Origin: Calliopum simillimum
Lineage: Eukaryota > Arthropoda > Insecta > Diptera > Lauxaniidae
Direction of reading: 5' to 3'
Length of the DNA stretch: 64,000 bases
Assembly: GCA_951812925.1 (NCBI GenBank)
Contig: OX638372.1
Location: 55,488,028 to 55,552,027, forward strand
Below, in pieces: positions 1 to 11,736 of this stretch. The translations under genes and the position numbers were made by a program. The notes beneath the pieces were generated by a model. It saw nothing but the letters and a program-made list of their open reading frames with translations, had not been told where the DNA came from and did not search any database. The first letter of the stretch is position 1, and the number at the start of each line of letters is the position of its first letter.

Positions 1-284
1 TATTAACAAACCTAAAATTTAAAAAAAAACCGTTTTTTCAAAATACCTCCAAAACGGTTCGTTCCAGAAAAAAAAAATTTTTCGCATTTTGTAGAACGTT
101 CAATTCCCTTTAAGGGTCTCTCCGAACTGTTTTTTCGTCCGACTTACCGTTCATGAGATATCGCGTCTTGAAAATTATTCAAAATTGTACATTGTATGGA
201 GCATAGTAGGGGAGGGGGGGGGGGGCTAGTGTTGACTGGGTGCTAGTGTGGACAAATTCAAATTCTCGCGCCGTTTTGAATTTT
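1..284. other. AT-rich start of window, no gene seen
   Basis: No gene is seen. There is a G-rich tract (about 208-225) followed by a short repeated phrase 'gctagtgttgactgggtgctagtgt' split across 226-246. No coding potential is supported. Confidence 0.4.
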
Positions 285-903
285 TTGTTTCTGTTTTATA
301 TTTTTCAAGGTGGTATTTGCACATATCTTTTTGAGGTTTTTTTCTTTGGTGAACCATACTACGCAGCACGTGTTGGTGAAATAAATGTTTTTTATGAAAA
401 ACTCTTGTGGTTAGGGGCTGTCCATAAACTCCGTGACGCTAAAATTCGTTATATTGAACCCCCCTTATGTGACGGTAGTTTCATATAAAAAATAAATAAA
501 ATACACCAAGCTTGACGCTTACTCGAACCCCCCCCCCCCTCCCTAGGAGCGTCACGGAGTTTATGGACAACCCCTTAATTAAATAATTTGTGCTAATAAA
601 TTATAAATGGTATTCACTGACTTTATATAATTAATCATTTATTTAAAAACGCGATGTCTATAAAGTGCAATAATAAAGTTTACCCACTAGAAAAAAATAA
701 TCCCTAAACACTTTTTTTTTAGAAAAAAACACATTCACAAAAATATGCGACTTCACCGAACGCTAAAATCGCACTGATATGAAGTTTATGTATTTGCGTA
801 AAGTTTAAACATGAATAACGGTAAATCCTTTGTACGCAATGGGAAATAACAGTGTGGTCCATATTACCCGCGTAGTCCATATTACCCTCGCTTACCCTAC
901 ATT
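285..903 (-). repeat. Dispersed repeat, 'GGTAATATGGACCAC' family, copy A (interrupted)
   Basis: Read on the minus strand from 903 downward, this stretch matches 40488-40870 read on the plus strand. Both begin with a run close to GGGTAAG(C/G)GAGGG(T/A)AATATGGACTACG and continue through the phrase AGACATCGCGTTTTTAAATA, a stretch ending in TTTATAATTTATTAGCACAAA and, further on, CATTTATTTCACCAACACGTGCTG. The match is broken only by the MITE at 414-574, so the repeat is older than that insertion. No transposase is visible, which suggests a non-autonomous DNA element, but both ends are not defined. Confidence 0.65.
414..574. mobile_element. MITE with 27-bp TIRs and TTA target duplication (PIF/Harbinger-like)
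   Basis: The termini are inverted: GGGGCTGTCCATAAACTCCG at the left and the complement of GGGGTTGTCCATAAACTCCG at the right, extending to GTGACGC. The element is 161 bp and is flanked by TTA at 411-413 and 575-577. The second copy of the host repeat near 40760-40775 lacks the insertion and serves as a natural empty-site comparison. The interior has a run of C residues (about 529-538). A 3-bp TTA/TAA duplication is typical of PIF/Harbinger-type elements, so the superfamily is an inference from the TSD and TIR only. Confidence 0.75.
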
Positions 904-1180
904 GTTGTGTAATTTCGGCGATTCTATTAGTAATAATAGAGCCAGGCTCTTGAAATTAAGTACAAATGTTACTTAGGTTAACACAATGAGAATGTGTGAT
1001 ATTGAACAAAATCGATCGACGGACACGCCTGCCTCCCATACAAAGTTGAGGTGAGGTCGAAATTTTTTTTTCAAAATGGGTATCAATTACCATTAACTTG
1101 GCAACGTTGAACTCAAAAATCTTTAAAATTTTGCACTATCTTTCATAGTTTTCAAGTTATTGAAAAAAACCGAAAATTTC

Positions 1181-2490
1181 ATAATAGCCCAGGAAAATAA
1201 GACGAAAAAAGAGCTTCTGTGCGAAAAAATTCCCAGTGGAAATTTTTCACCGGAATTGTCTTTATTTATGCATGATACACAAACTGTGAAAAGTCCATTG
1301 CAAAGTCGTGTGCGCATAAAAAATTATTCGGGCTCAAAGGTCGCTAAAATCAGTTTTTTGCAAATATCTCGCTAATGCTAACTTTTACAGAAAAATGTTG
1401 GTCTCCAATTTTGTAGCACAGGAAATTTCCTACAAAAGTACGTTAAAAGTATTTGCGTACGACTTCTAGCTTAGGAGATCACCAAATTTAAAAAGTTGTT
1501 AACAGTTATGATATAAAATACTACCTATGAGTTCATATTAAAATATCTTCCTTTTTAAATTGCAATAACTCTTCAATGAGAAGTTGTACAACCAAAATTA
1601 AAATGCCGTTTGAAAGATAATCTAATTTTCTATATACCGTACAAAATTTTTTTTTTCGAACGGCTCATGACCTTAAAAATATTCTTGAATAACCGTTAAG
1701 GCTTCGAAATTACTGGTTTTTTAAGGATATCTGCGAATTGGTAAGTACTACGATAAAAAATAATGGGACCAAATTTGTAGAGAATTACAAGATCTACAAA
1801 AAATAAGCGAGACAGGTTTTTCTATGTGTACACATATCGCTTATTTTTTGTATGTGTACACATATCGCTTATTTTTTGTAGATCTTGTAATTCTCTACAA
1901 ATTTGGTCCCATTACTTTTTATCGTAGTACTAACCAATTCGCAGATATCCTTAAAAACCAGTAATTTCAAAGCCTTAACGGTTATTCAAGAATATTTTTA
2001 AGGTCATGAGCCGTTCGAAAAAAAAAAATTTTGTACGGTATATAGAAAATTAGATTATCTTTCAAACGGCATTTTTGTTTGTACATTGTTTGTACAACTT
2101 CTCATTGAAGAGTTATTGCAATTTAAAAAGGAAGATATTTTAATATGAACTCATAGGTAGTATTTCATATCATAACTGTTAACAACTTTTTAAATTGGGT
2201 GATCTCCTAAGCTAGAAGTCGTACGCAAATACTTTTAACGTACTTTTGTAGGAAATTTCCTGTGCTACAAAATTGGAGACCAACATTTTTCTGTAAAAGT
2301 TAGCATTAGCGAGATATTTGCAAAAAACTGATTTTAGCGACCTTTGAGCCCGAATAACTTTTTATGCGCACACGACTTTGCAATGGACTTTTCACAGTTT
2401 GTGTATCATGCATAAATAAAGACAATTCCGGTGAAAAATTTCCACTGGGAATTTTTTCGCAGAAAATGTCTTATTTTCCTGGGCTATAAT
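1181..2490. mobile_element. Foldback element: ~630-bp inverted arms around a 54-bp loop
   Basis: The left arm (1181-1810) and right arm (about 1865-2490) are near-identical reverse complements. Examples are the phrase GCCCAGGAAAATAAGAC at 1187 mirrored near 2468-2484, and CTACAAAAAATAAGCGA at 1794-1810 mirrored at 1865. The central 1811-1864 carries a tandem pair of TATGTGTACACATATCGC-type units. Open frames in the arms mirror each other and look non-coding. It is probably a non-autonomous foldback DNA transposon. The target duplication was not resolved. Confidence 0.75.
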
Positions 2491-4559
2491 AAAACCAAAT
2501 TTGAGTAATAAAATTTGAAAGTAAACAGTTAAAATTATTTGTGATATATATTTAAGTATATATAAAATTAGAGCGATAACTTGAATAAATTGATTTAATT
2601 TATTTTAACAATATCGTGTAGAAGGCCACTACTATGTGACAGAAAACTTAGCGAAAACAAGAAGAAGCGTAAGTCTTTATGAAATTACATAGTGAGGGGC
2701 AGATCGGGGCAGCTACAACAAACACTTCTATAATCTAGAAACGTGGATACTTGTATATAATAATCAATTGGGGATTCACGGGGGTAAATAACTAAAAGTT
2801 TAAGTGAAATACGAATAGACGGACGAAAAATACGAATAAAAGTATGATTTTATAAAAAGTATGGAACAAGTCATAAGATTTTTTTTTAGTTAAATACAAA
2901 GTTAATGCCTATATTTTCACTATCTATTTTAATTAATTTAAATTTGTAAACTTTTAGTGTGTAAAAAAGAAAAAAGAACAAGTTTATTCACAACTTACTC
3001 ACACTGTACTTACTATCAGCACACATGCTCTCACTTTGGATGTTTTTTTAAGAAGTACCTTTATAATTCAAAAGAAAAAAATTATCCATTAAAAAGCTTG
3101 TCATGGTAGAGATTGTGTATGTGCTCTTCATTCCAAAATTTTGACTTCGATTTTTTATTTTTTGCCTATGGGGTACTTTCGTAACGAAACTGCACAGAAA
3201 ATTTGCTTCAAAAAATAATAAAAATTAAAACAAAATGATTTTTTTTTGCTTAAAATGTTTTTTTTTTATTTGTGGCTTTTAAAGTTTTAGTAACATTTAT
3301 TTAATTTAGTTTTGTTTTTTTTTTTTCGTTTTCATACAACAAGAAATTTTTATTTTGCTGTTATAAGAAAATTAAATATTTGTTCCTGCTTTTGGTTGGT
3401 TGTAGTTGTCGTTTGTAGTAAAAATTATGATTTAACAAAATTTTATTGGAACGGAATTCTTGAACTTTAAGTTTTGCGGTATTTTATTTTTTATAGTTTT
3501 TTCTCTTCTCATGGCAGGCATTTCTTTACATTACTTTGTAAGTTTGTTTGTGTAAGTTAAAATGAAAATTGTTTTGAAAGGAAAAAACTTCAAATGATCT
3601 TTTATTTAAATTTAATAATTAATAAACTTTTAGAGCACAACACATAAAACTTTTGATTATTTTTATTATTTGAATTTTCCACATCAATATATTTGCTTGC
3701 TTTAATTATTTTTAATTTTAAATTTTCTATGTATTCTTTTTGTGTTTTATGGTTTTAAAAATATTTGAATTAAAGACACGAAAGTGAAAGAGGTTCTTTT
3801 TTCGTAAATTTTTTACAATTTTTCTTTTCCAAAAATTGAGTTTGCGTTTTTTTTTTTTTCTTATGCAATCATGTGTGGGTGATTTTTTTGTTAAATATAT
3901 TTATATGATCCATTATTTATTTAATTTTTTTTGGGTTTTTTTAATTAATTTTTTCATAAAACACCGAGATTTTCTTAAAATTTTTCTTTTAATGTTAATC
4001 AAATATAGATTTTTTTTTTATGGTTTTCTAAAAATTGTTGAATTTTTCTCACTTAATTTTCTTTTGTTAAAAACACCAAAAGCTTAAAATTAATTTTGTT
4101 TGTTTTTCGAAAAGTATGTTTTTTTTTCTGTTTTCTAATGTTAATTTATACATATATTTTTTTTTCTCTTATTTTGTTCTAAAAATTGTTAATTTCTCGT
4201 TTTTATCGAAAAAATCCCTACGCAAAACTCTTATCTTGTTACGATTCCATACTACTAAAAATTAAAAAAAAAAAAATTCTGATAGCAATTGGTAAAATTA
4301 TTTAATTGAATTTTTCGTTTTGTGACTGCAGTGTGTGTTTGTGCTTTGAATATTTTATTTTCTGTACAAAAAAATTAAAATAAATTTTAATATCACATTG
4401 TTTACGTCTTTGTCTTTAGCACCTTTTTTATATTTAGTGGCAATGAAATTTTCGTCAAATTCTGGTGGATGGCGGCATGATTCTGTAACATTATTATCCA
4501 GTCATTATTATAATGTAGTTTTCGAATTTCGGACTAAGAGTTTATGTTAATGAAATGAA
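2491..4559. other. AT-rich backbone, no gene seen
   Basis: From about 3200 to 4400 the plus strand is extremely T-rich with many T homopolymers. There is no transposon hallmark, splice-consistent exon or RNA gene that I can support. The open frame at 3836-4087 encodes mostly Phe/Leu/Ile from T runs and is not credible as a gene. Confidence 0.5.
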
Positions 4560-4780
4560 CTTTTTGTTTCCCATTATTTCCGAATCCGTCGTCAGAATTG
4601 TCAATATCTCTGTAGGATTTCGAGATATCCTTGCTTTGAGTTGGAGAAATCGCCGTTTTCAGCCTTGTGGCGTAATTCCTCTTTTATAATCGTATCGGAT
4701 AGCCATAATCTTCATTATTAAACTATACTTTTAAAATTTTCTGATTGGACCCTTACTTTCCGATTTATGTACCTTTGAAA
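4560..4780 (-). repeat. Dispersed repeat family D, copy 1
   Basis: Read on the minus strand, this stretch resembles 33190-33370 and 58190-58310 on the plus strand. The shared outline is: regulator-like phrase 'ggctatccgat', then a segment on cells of 'ataactt..aaaa', then 'cgatttt..cc.actt.aagcaaggatatct.gaga'. A fourth short piece lies at 7215-7290. Identity is modest and copies are old. The class of element is unknown. Confidence 0.4.
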
Positions 4781-5507
4781 TAAAGGCATACAATTTTTCA
4801 GCGTTTTTTGGCCATAAATCGGTTTCACGCTACAAATATTCTGTAGTTCCTTGTATGGGTCAATATGCGAAGAATAAAGGTCCAATTGGAAAAGTTTTGC
4901 AGGTACAGTTTGATAACAAGATACCATTATCTAGCTGATGAAATGGAATCACACCTTTTCCTGGCACATGCGCCATAAGCCTGGAAACAGCACTATCTGC
5001 AACTTCAAACAAGGAAATCTCAAAACACTGCAGGTATATGAGCACTCTGACTTTGGATTCAGAATAAGCGTCAAAAAGTTAAGTAAGGGTACATACGTCC
5101 ACTCAAAAGTTCATTCCATTTTTTCTTATTTTGTGTGCCTGTGTAATTTATATTCTTTCAAAACGATAAACAAAATGTACCGAAACACAATTGATTATAA
5201 GTTTTCTGTACTAAATGTAGATTATACTCGAAAAAAATGGACGGACGAGAGAAATTTTTATTTAATTACGGCACAATAAATTCAGTAGCATCGACCATTT
5301 TGCTTTATTGACTCAAATTAGAACCTTTGAAATTCTTACATCCGAAATTTGTAAGAACGATCAACCATTGGAAAACGTTTTAGTCTAAAAATTTATTGCA
5401 GATAGTATCTAGAATATAGCTGTTTATGGATAGATTCTGCGTTTCTACACATCCGTGGAGTTATTCGATTCTAAATCGGATTTCGACTGCGCAATTATAG
5501 TACGTAT
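4781..5507. other. Unassigned intergenic stretch
   Basis: Slightly more balanced in base composition than the flanks. Short overlapping open frames occur on both strands (4860-5279) but none shows a recognisable domain, conserved motif or splice context, so none is annotated. Confidence 0.35.
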
Positions 5508-5709
5508 GACCTCAAAATAGCGTGTTATTTGATCTTTTTAGACAGAATATCAAAATCTCAACATAAGAGAGCACAAATTTATTTTTTTGTTTGCTGACCT
5601 TTGTTAGTGACCTCAAAATAGCGTGTTATTTGATCTTTTTAGACAGAATATCAAAATCTCAACATAAGAGAGCACAAATTTATTTTTTTTTTTGCTGACC
5701 TTTGTTAGT
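5508..5709. repeat. 101-bp tandem duplication
   Basis: Two almost identical direct copies, 5508-5608 and 5609-5709, each beginning GACCTCAAAATAGCGTG and ending TGACCTTTGTTAGT. They differ mainly by a base in the T-rich run. The near-identity points to a recent duplication. Confidence 0.85.
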
Positions 5710-5893
5710 GAAACTAAAGTTATAGCAGAATTTGAATTGTATGCAAAGTATGTATGTTTACCGAAAACTGAGCTCTGATTCTTATAGGTAGGATCTCAAG
5801 TAACATGAAAGTGGATGTTCCCATTATCTTTGCGTTTATTTTTTTTATCCCCTACCTCCCGTCCAGTCCAAATATGGTTTTTCGTTCTAGGTA

Positions 5894-7154
5894 CCGTAAG
5901 CTGGGGTGACTTTAACATCCGGGGGTGACTTTAACCGGCAAGGAAAAAAAGATTAAAATCATAATATTTTCATTTCAAAGACTAGTTATCGATTTCTATT
6001 GGGTCATTTAGTATCCTTGAAGTATTGGCTTTTAGCGGTTATTTTCAATATATGATTTGACCGCGAACTTTCAGATATATTGTTGCATTTTCTAAAAGTG
6101 GTTTTATGTCGCATTTTTTAACACTCAGAAAATTACTACTTATTGACTTGAAGGAAAATTGCTGGCGTTAGGTGATTGATATGACTAGAACTATTATATA
6201 ATTTTCTTCCCTAATCAATCGATTTTGATGGATACATTTGCCACTAACTATTTTTAATGCATTTTTATATAGAAGTATGTTAGAAAACAAGGTTTTTGGG
6301 GTGACTTTCGACAGGTCCAAAGTCACCCCCAAAAAACTTTGTGGTGATAGGCAGGCTCGAAATAAACCCAAGCTTGGGCCAAATTGTCGCTAAAAACACT
6401 GGGTGTGGTGAACTGTAATGAAAATAAACTCAAGTCTCAAGCCATAATGAAATTATTTTTTCTTTTTTATCTTTGTAAAACAAATGGCCACCCAGAAAGG
6501 ATATTTGCTATTATTTATTTAGCAAAATTGTGCAAAAAATTAAGCCACCGAAGCCCTTTAACAAATGAGGTATTTTTAAAGTTACCTACTAAGAATTTCT
6601 TTCGTTTTTTAAATTTTTTGTTTTCTAATTTTCAATCGATTTTTAACTTGTTTTTGTGGATTTTTTAAGTTTTGCTTAGGTTTTAATATCAGTTCTGTTA
6701 TTTGATTTAACTTATATACCAATAAGTAAAACATACCAAAGGCTAAAACCACATTTATAAAAAATTTTAGTTTTTTTTCAATCTCGCCCTTGAAAACAAT
6801 CCATTACCTTGGCCGATTGCCTGTATAAATATGCCAAAACGTTGGGAGAACTTAAGTTTACAAAACCTCATACCTTGATTTTGCATCGTTAAAGGTATAG
6901 CATGTAAAACCAATGAATGAAATTTTTCGGTTTAAGTCATCCTATCCTTGAGGTGACTTTAACCCACTTATAAAAATATTATTTTAAAATATTTGTAATT
7001 ACTTCGTAAAAATCTTATTACATGACATTAAAGCTGAAACCCCCACAAACAATTTAGAGCAATAAAACCATTAATTTTATATTAATTGTTTAAATTATAA
7101 GCTCCTAAACTTGGAATTTCTGTTTTTTTGTATCAAAGTCACCCCGGCTTACGG
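5894..7154. mobile_element. Non-autonomous TIR element, 1.26 kb, TA target duplication
   Basis: The termini are CCGTAAGCTGGGGTGACTTT (left) and the complement of CCGTAAGCCGGGGTGACTTT (right), flanked by TA at 5892-5893 and 7155-7156. The word GGGGTGACTTT recurs inside: near 5922, 6299 (with an inverted partner near 6320) and 6951, besides both ends. The open frames inside (for example 6168-6371 and 6384-6668) have no transposase motif. The TA duplication fits the Tc1/mariner superfamily, but the length without a transposase means mobilisation in trans. Confidence 0.75.
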
Positions 7155-7214
7155 TATTAATGTTCGTTTATGATAAAATGGGATTACGAACCTGAGCTTG
7201 GTCTTGTTCTATCA

Positions 7215-9235
7215 CGTCAGGATCCTGGGTTATCCTTGCTAAAAAGTGAAAAAATCACTGTTTTGAGTAAAATCTTTTTTGTCAACGGATTCGGATGGAT
7301 ATTGAGAAATTGACCCAAACTCTGGCTAATTAGTTACAGAATCAAAGTGCAGAAGAACATATGCTTATATCCACTACAATTTTTTCAGTTCCTACAATTT
7401 CACTGACACTTCACATATTTTGGCATTTCCTACAAAAAAATTTTGCCATTCTTTTTCATACATTATTAACATTTTCTACAAATTTTTCCTACTTAATGCA
7501 AGATTTTAATTACATACTTAACACTTCTTTTTTCACATACGTTTTCGTTACTTTTTTCAATTCTTTTCGTTTACTTTCATACTTTTTACATAACTTGTTA
7601 TTTACTTTACTTAATGCTAAACTTTTTCATTTGCTTTTCTCTTACATTTTCTATCACAAGTATATTTACTTATAAAATTTTTCACAGTTTTCATGAAAAT
7701 TTTTCGCATACTTCCGGATGCCATTTAACTTTTCGTTTCCTTCCATTGTTGGTTGCATTAACCATATAGTTCTCACTCTGTTTACCGTTTTGAGACACAA
7801 ACAAAGTTTTGTATTTAAAAAATTTAAAAAATTAACATTATGTAAAATTTTAAGTTGCAAATGGGTTGCACTTTATATATTTTTTTGTGAAACAAAATAA
7901 GCTATAGCTCATTAATGAGTTGGTATTATACTGCTATTTCTTTTAAAGGTTTTCTTTTTTTGTTTATTTTCGCTATTACATTAATAGTTAAAAATCAGTC
8001 TCTATTGCGTAAGATTATTTTTTTAGTTTTTTAATTATTTTGCTTAATATTTACTTAGTTCTTGATTTATATTTATATACTAAATATAAATAAGTGTGTG
8101 TGTATATTTTATTTGACATCGAGGAATTTGACGTTATATGTTTTTTGATTTAAACTATTGCAATTATATGTATGTATAATATAAAAACCAGTAATTGTTC
8201 ATATATGTAAATGCTGTGATTTAATTATTCATTTATGTATGAAGGTTTTCTTGCATTTTCAACATTGAAATGATACTAATGGTAAATTTTCGTGAAAAAA
8301 AAGTATGGTTTTTGATTAGTATTTGTTTTTTTCAGTGTTGTGTTCGCTAGAAAAATATCACATTCCATCTTCGTTCGTTCGAGAGATAATTAAAATTTAA
8401 TTTAATTTTATTTTTTATTTATTTATATGAATTGAAAAAGTTGAGCAGAATTATTTTGCATATTTGACTTTTAAATTGCATGCTCAACTTCCTCTGCTAG
8501 TTAACATCATATTTACAGTTTTACTCTTTTATTTTTCATATTGTTTAAAAATAAAACTTATTTTTTTCCTTAATATAAATATTTTGAATAGTTACATTTA
8601 AAAATATTTGTTTTGAGGTCATTTAAGAATTATTGCTAGTTTTTTATTTTTTAAATATTTTGTGTAAAATTTCTTTTGTTTGCTTACAAACTTTTACATT
8701 GTATTAAATGTTCTCTGTTTTACACAATTTAAAGGGTTTTTGTAGACATTTATAAAAATTTAATGCTGTTTTTTTTTTAATTTTAATTTTTTTAAGTATT
8801 TTAATTCATGTGAAAAGTGTAAGATAGAGAAAGAGAGAGGAATAAAAATATTATTCACAACATCAACATTTATATATACTATATATATTTTTTTATTGTT
8901 ATAAGTATTTGTTTTTGTTTGCTGATTTTGTTTTTTATATATATGAAAAGACGACTAACACCGAAAAATAGTTTATTAAAAATTTCATTTTTGTTTTTGT
9001 ATATATCTATAGTTAGCTGGTTGTTTTAATTTTACATGAAGTAGTTTTCGTTTCATTTGTTATAATAAATATTTTATTTTAAATAAATAATGTTAACAAG
9101 ATTTTAATATTTTCTTTTTTTGATTTTTTTTAACAATTCAAATTAAATTCAGAAAAAAATGGCAAATAAATTTGTATGGTAGTTCGTATTTATTTAAAAA
9201 GAAAAATTAAAACTTATAATTCATAACATTAATAA
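7215..9235. other. AT-rich backbone, no gene seen
   Basis: A short piece of dispersed family D lies at 7215-7290. Beyond it the DNA is AT-rich with frequent T runs and microsatellite-like TG and TA stretches (near 8090 and 8870). No element ends, RNA genes or supported exons were found. Confidence 0.5.
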
Positions 9236-9237
9236 TA

Positions 9238-10149
9238 CAGTCTGTTAAATAAGAGCGTGGTCACGATTACTCGCGATCGGTAAAGTATAATGCTGTAATT
9301 TTTTTTTCTCATACAGAGGGCAGTATTGTCCTTCATGCTTCGTGAAAGTGAATCAGCTGACCACTGTTTTCAATGCGTTCTCAGCATTTTTCCAAAATGA
9401 GTACCGCGTACGCGTCGCGCTTTGAAGCCGTTTTTTTGTGTTTGCACCCCAAAGGTCCCAAAATGACCCAAGCGGCGGCTGCGAAGTATATGCAAAAGTC
9501 GAAACAGTTTGTGAGTAAGTGGGTGAATCGCTTCAAAGAAGTAAAAAATGTCGATGACTTTCCAAGTCGCGGGTCTGTCGGTGTAGTGACGGAAAAACAG
9601 GAAAAACTGATCTGTGCTCTATTTTCGAAAAATCCAACATTAACTTTGCGTGAAGGTGCTTCGAAATTGTCCCAAAAAGGTTTGAATATCTCCCACGGAA
9701 CTATTCGTAATCATTTGATTGCAAATAGTGTGAAATACCGAAGTACTTTGCAAAAACCGATGCTCAGTGAAAAACATGTCCAAAAACGTCTTGAATGGGC
9801 CAAAGACAATTTGGATCGTGACTGGGGCAACGTTATCTTCACTGATGAATCCTCTTTTTGGGCCTTTCCTATCATCAGGTATGCCTGGACCCTGGACCCT
9901 GCAACTTGAAACAGCTGGTTCGACGCATTCACAAAATTTGGAGGTCGTTTTCAGAAGAGTATGCGCAAAATCTTGTTCAAAGTATGTCGCGAAGATGTCA
10001 AGCTATAATTGATGCTGGGGGTGATTGGACCTGCTATTAATGTATTTGCATTGAAGTTTTCGATCAAATAAATCAATATTAAAAAGAATTTTCGCAATGG
10101 GTATTTTCATTTTCTCACAACAATGACCACGCTCTTATTTAACAGACTG
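9238..10149 (+). mobile_element. Tc1-like element, catalytic core deleted
   Basis: The 912-bp element has perfect terminal inverted repeats starting CAGTCTGTTAAATAAGAGCG and continuing TGGTCA. It is flanked by TA at 9236-9237 and 10150-10151. It holds a transposase remnant on the plus strand whose middle has been removed. Intact ends mean it could still be moved by a related transposase, so it behaves as a deletion derivative of an autonomous Tc1 element. Confidence 0.92.
9397..10040 (+). pseudogene. Tc1-type transposase, internally deleted
   Basis: The likely start is the ATG at 9397 (MSTAYASRFEAV), because the family protein begins at this motif. An upstream in-frame ATG at 9373 adds eight residues. 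Residues from the start to about 168 give the paired helix-turn-helix region (AAAAKYMQKSKQFVSKWVNR and ISHGTIRNHL) and the first catalytic acidic residue in VIFTDESSFWAF. Immediately after, at about 9870-9900, the sequence jumps, and the true C-terminal tail (VRRIHKIWRSFSEEYAQNL ... GGDWTCY, stop at 10038-10040) follows in another frame. The second and third catalytic acidic residues are therefore missing. This is a dead transposase, and the join is a deletion of the catalytic core plus a frameshift. Confidence 0.88.
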
Positions 10150-10744
10150 TACAACTAAGTAGGTAGTTCCAAATTTCTAGTATTGAGAAACATATTTCAA
10201 TTTACTCTGATTTTAGACTTTTCTGGTTTTGTTTTTTCTTAGTGTAGTTAACACAATAGTACCACTTAAGAGTTATTTGATTAGAGCAGATTGTGCGCCA
10301 AACCATGATGAATATATCTAATTATAATAGGCTACTTATACAAAAAATTTAGGAGTTACTTAGTTGTAGAATTGAGTTGACGAACTGATAACGTGCAGTT
10401 TTTATACGAGTAAAAACATACAGTTAATCACTTAAGTTAGTATACACCAGGCAAGACTTATTCATTTTGGAATAAATTCAAAGGTTTTATAAGGAAACGC
10501 ACAAAACAAACTTTATTTCACATAAAGAAAACATAGAACTTCAATTTCAAAAAGAAATATTAGCAAAAATAACTCAAAGAATTTAGTTATGGCATTACAA
10601 ATAAATTAAAGGCTGATTTTTATATCACAAAAGTTTGTATACAGCAGAAAAGAATTTAACGAAATTTCTTTTTTCAGCGCTTCTAATATTAAATTCAGAA
10701 TTTCGTTAGATAAGCCTGGGGTTCAGAATGGCACTAGGCCGTGA

Positions 10745-11400
10745 TGGCATAAATCGGACAAGGTTTCATGTTTGCTCGACTCTTCCATAAGGACACGTTT
10801 TAAGTATTTTAATCTGACGATTCCGTATTTTTTGCTTTAGATCCTTCCACAAATGCTCAATAGGGCTTGGATCCGGTGATTGAAGTGGGGTTTTCAGCTG
10901 TTTTCGCACATTAAAAAGGAGCTATCCTTTCTCGATATAGGCCGAATGTTTGGGTCACTTATCTTTCAGCAATATAATGACTATAACTGAAAGATAAAAG
11001 ACTCCTCAGTGCCTAATTTTTTCGCATTTTGTTTTAAATTAATGCTAAGAATATTTTTATAACCGTATCTGTCTATTATATTTTCAATCATGAACAATTC
11101 CCCACGCCTTATAAACCCAAACAATAATAGAACCCCATCATGCTTAACAGTGCTTGCCATATTGCATGGGTTAAGCTCCTGGTTAGCTTTTTTCAATACT
11201 TTGTCACGACTATTGGATCCATAAGCATTAAATTTACTTTCGTCTAAGTAAAACACATTGTTCCTGAATGATTGAACACATTTTAAATGTTTCTTCGCAA
11301 ACGCAATTCTATTACGCCGATTTATCTCGCTTATGAACGCCTTCTTTTCTATACCAAAACCATTAATACCTGCGACACATAACATTCGGTGAATAGTTTA
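10745..11400 (-). pseudogene. Tc1-type transposase remnant (catalytic core and C-terminus)
   Basis: On the minus strand, 11385-10981 encodes a Tc1 core with the first catalytic Asp in FYLDESKFNAYG, followed by KHDGVLLLFGFI and ending EESFIFQL, just before the place where the second catalytic Asp is expected. Downstream (about 10900-10745), out of frame, is the C-terminal block with SPDPSPIEHLWKDLKQKIRN, holding the third acidic residue. Frameshifts and stops between the two blocks show that it is inactive. The DNA-binding N-terminal domain is absent or unrecognisable. It lies inside the inverted-end Tc1 element. Confidence 0.82.
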
Positions 11401-11529
11401 TGCAATTCAGTGCCTTCCAGTTTCTTTTTCCATCCCTGATTTTATTTACGCTGCACTTGTCTTGAGGTTTTCTCTCGTCTTTCTAATGATATCGTGGTTA
11501 TCTGCTTCATTAAATACGACGGAATGTCC

Positions 11530-11736
11530 TTACTCCTTCATAATGTGCGAAAACAACTGGAAACTCCCCCTCAATTACCGTATTCAGATCCTATTGAGCG
11601 TTTGTGGAAGGATCTAAAGCGAAAAATACGAAATCGGCAGATTAGAAGACTTAAAACGTGTCCAAATGGAAGAGAGAAGCAAAATAACTCCAACAACAAC
11701 ACGAAGCTTTGTCCGATCTATGCCATCATGACTTAG
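11530..11736 (+). pseudogene. Second copy of the Tc1 transposase C-terminus, inverted
   Basis: The plus-strand reading gives the block PYSDPIERLWKDLKRKIRNR, followed by QIRRLKTCPNG. This is homologous to the minus-strand block at about 10900-10745 of the same element (SPDPSPIEHLWKDLKQKIRN) but points the other way. It is the coding trace of the inverted duplication of the 3' end. There is no start context and no upstream catalytic domain. Confidence 0.8.

Noticed and set aside
3836..4087. Hydrophobic 83-residue open frame that looks like a membrane protein
   Set aside because: It is a translation of T homopolymers in an AT-rich tract, with no start context, no domain and similar frames in every T-rich tract of the window (17737-17958, 24213-24437, 33965-34159, 43615-43965, 62406-62675).
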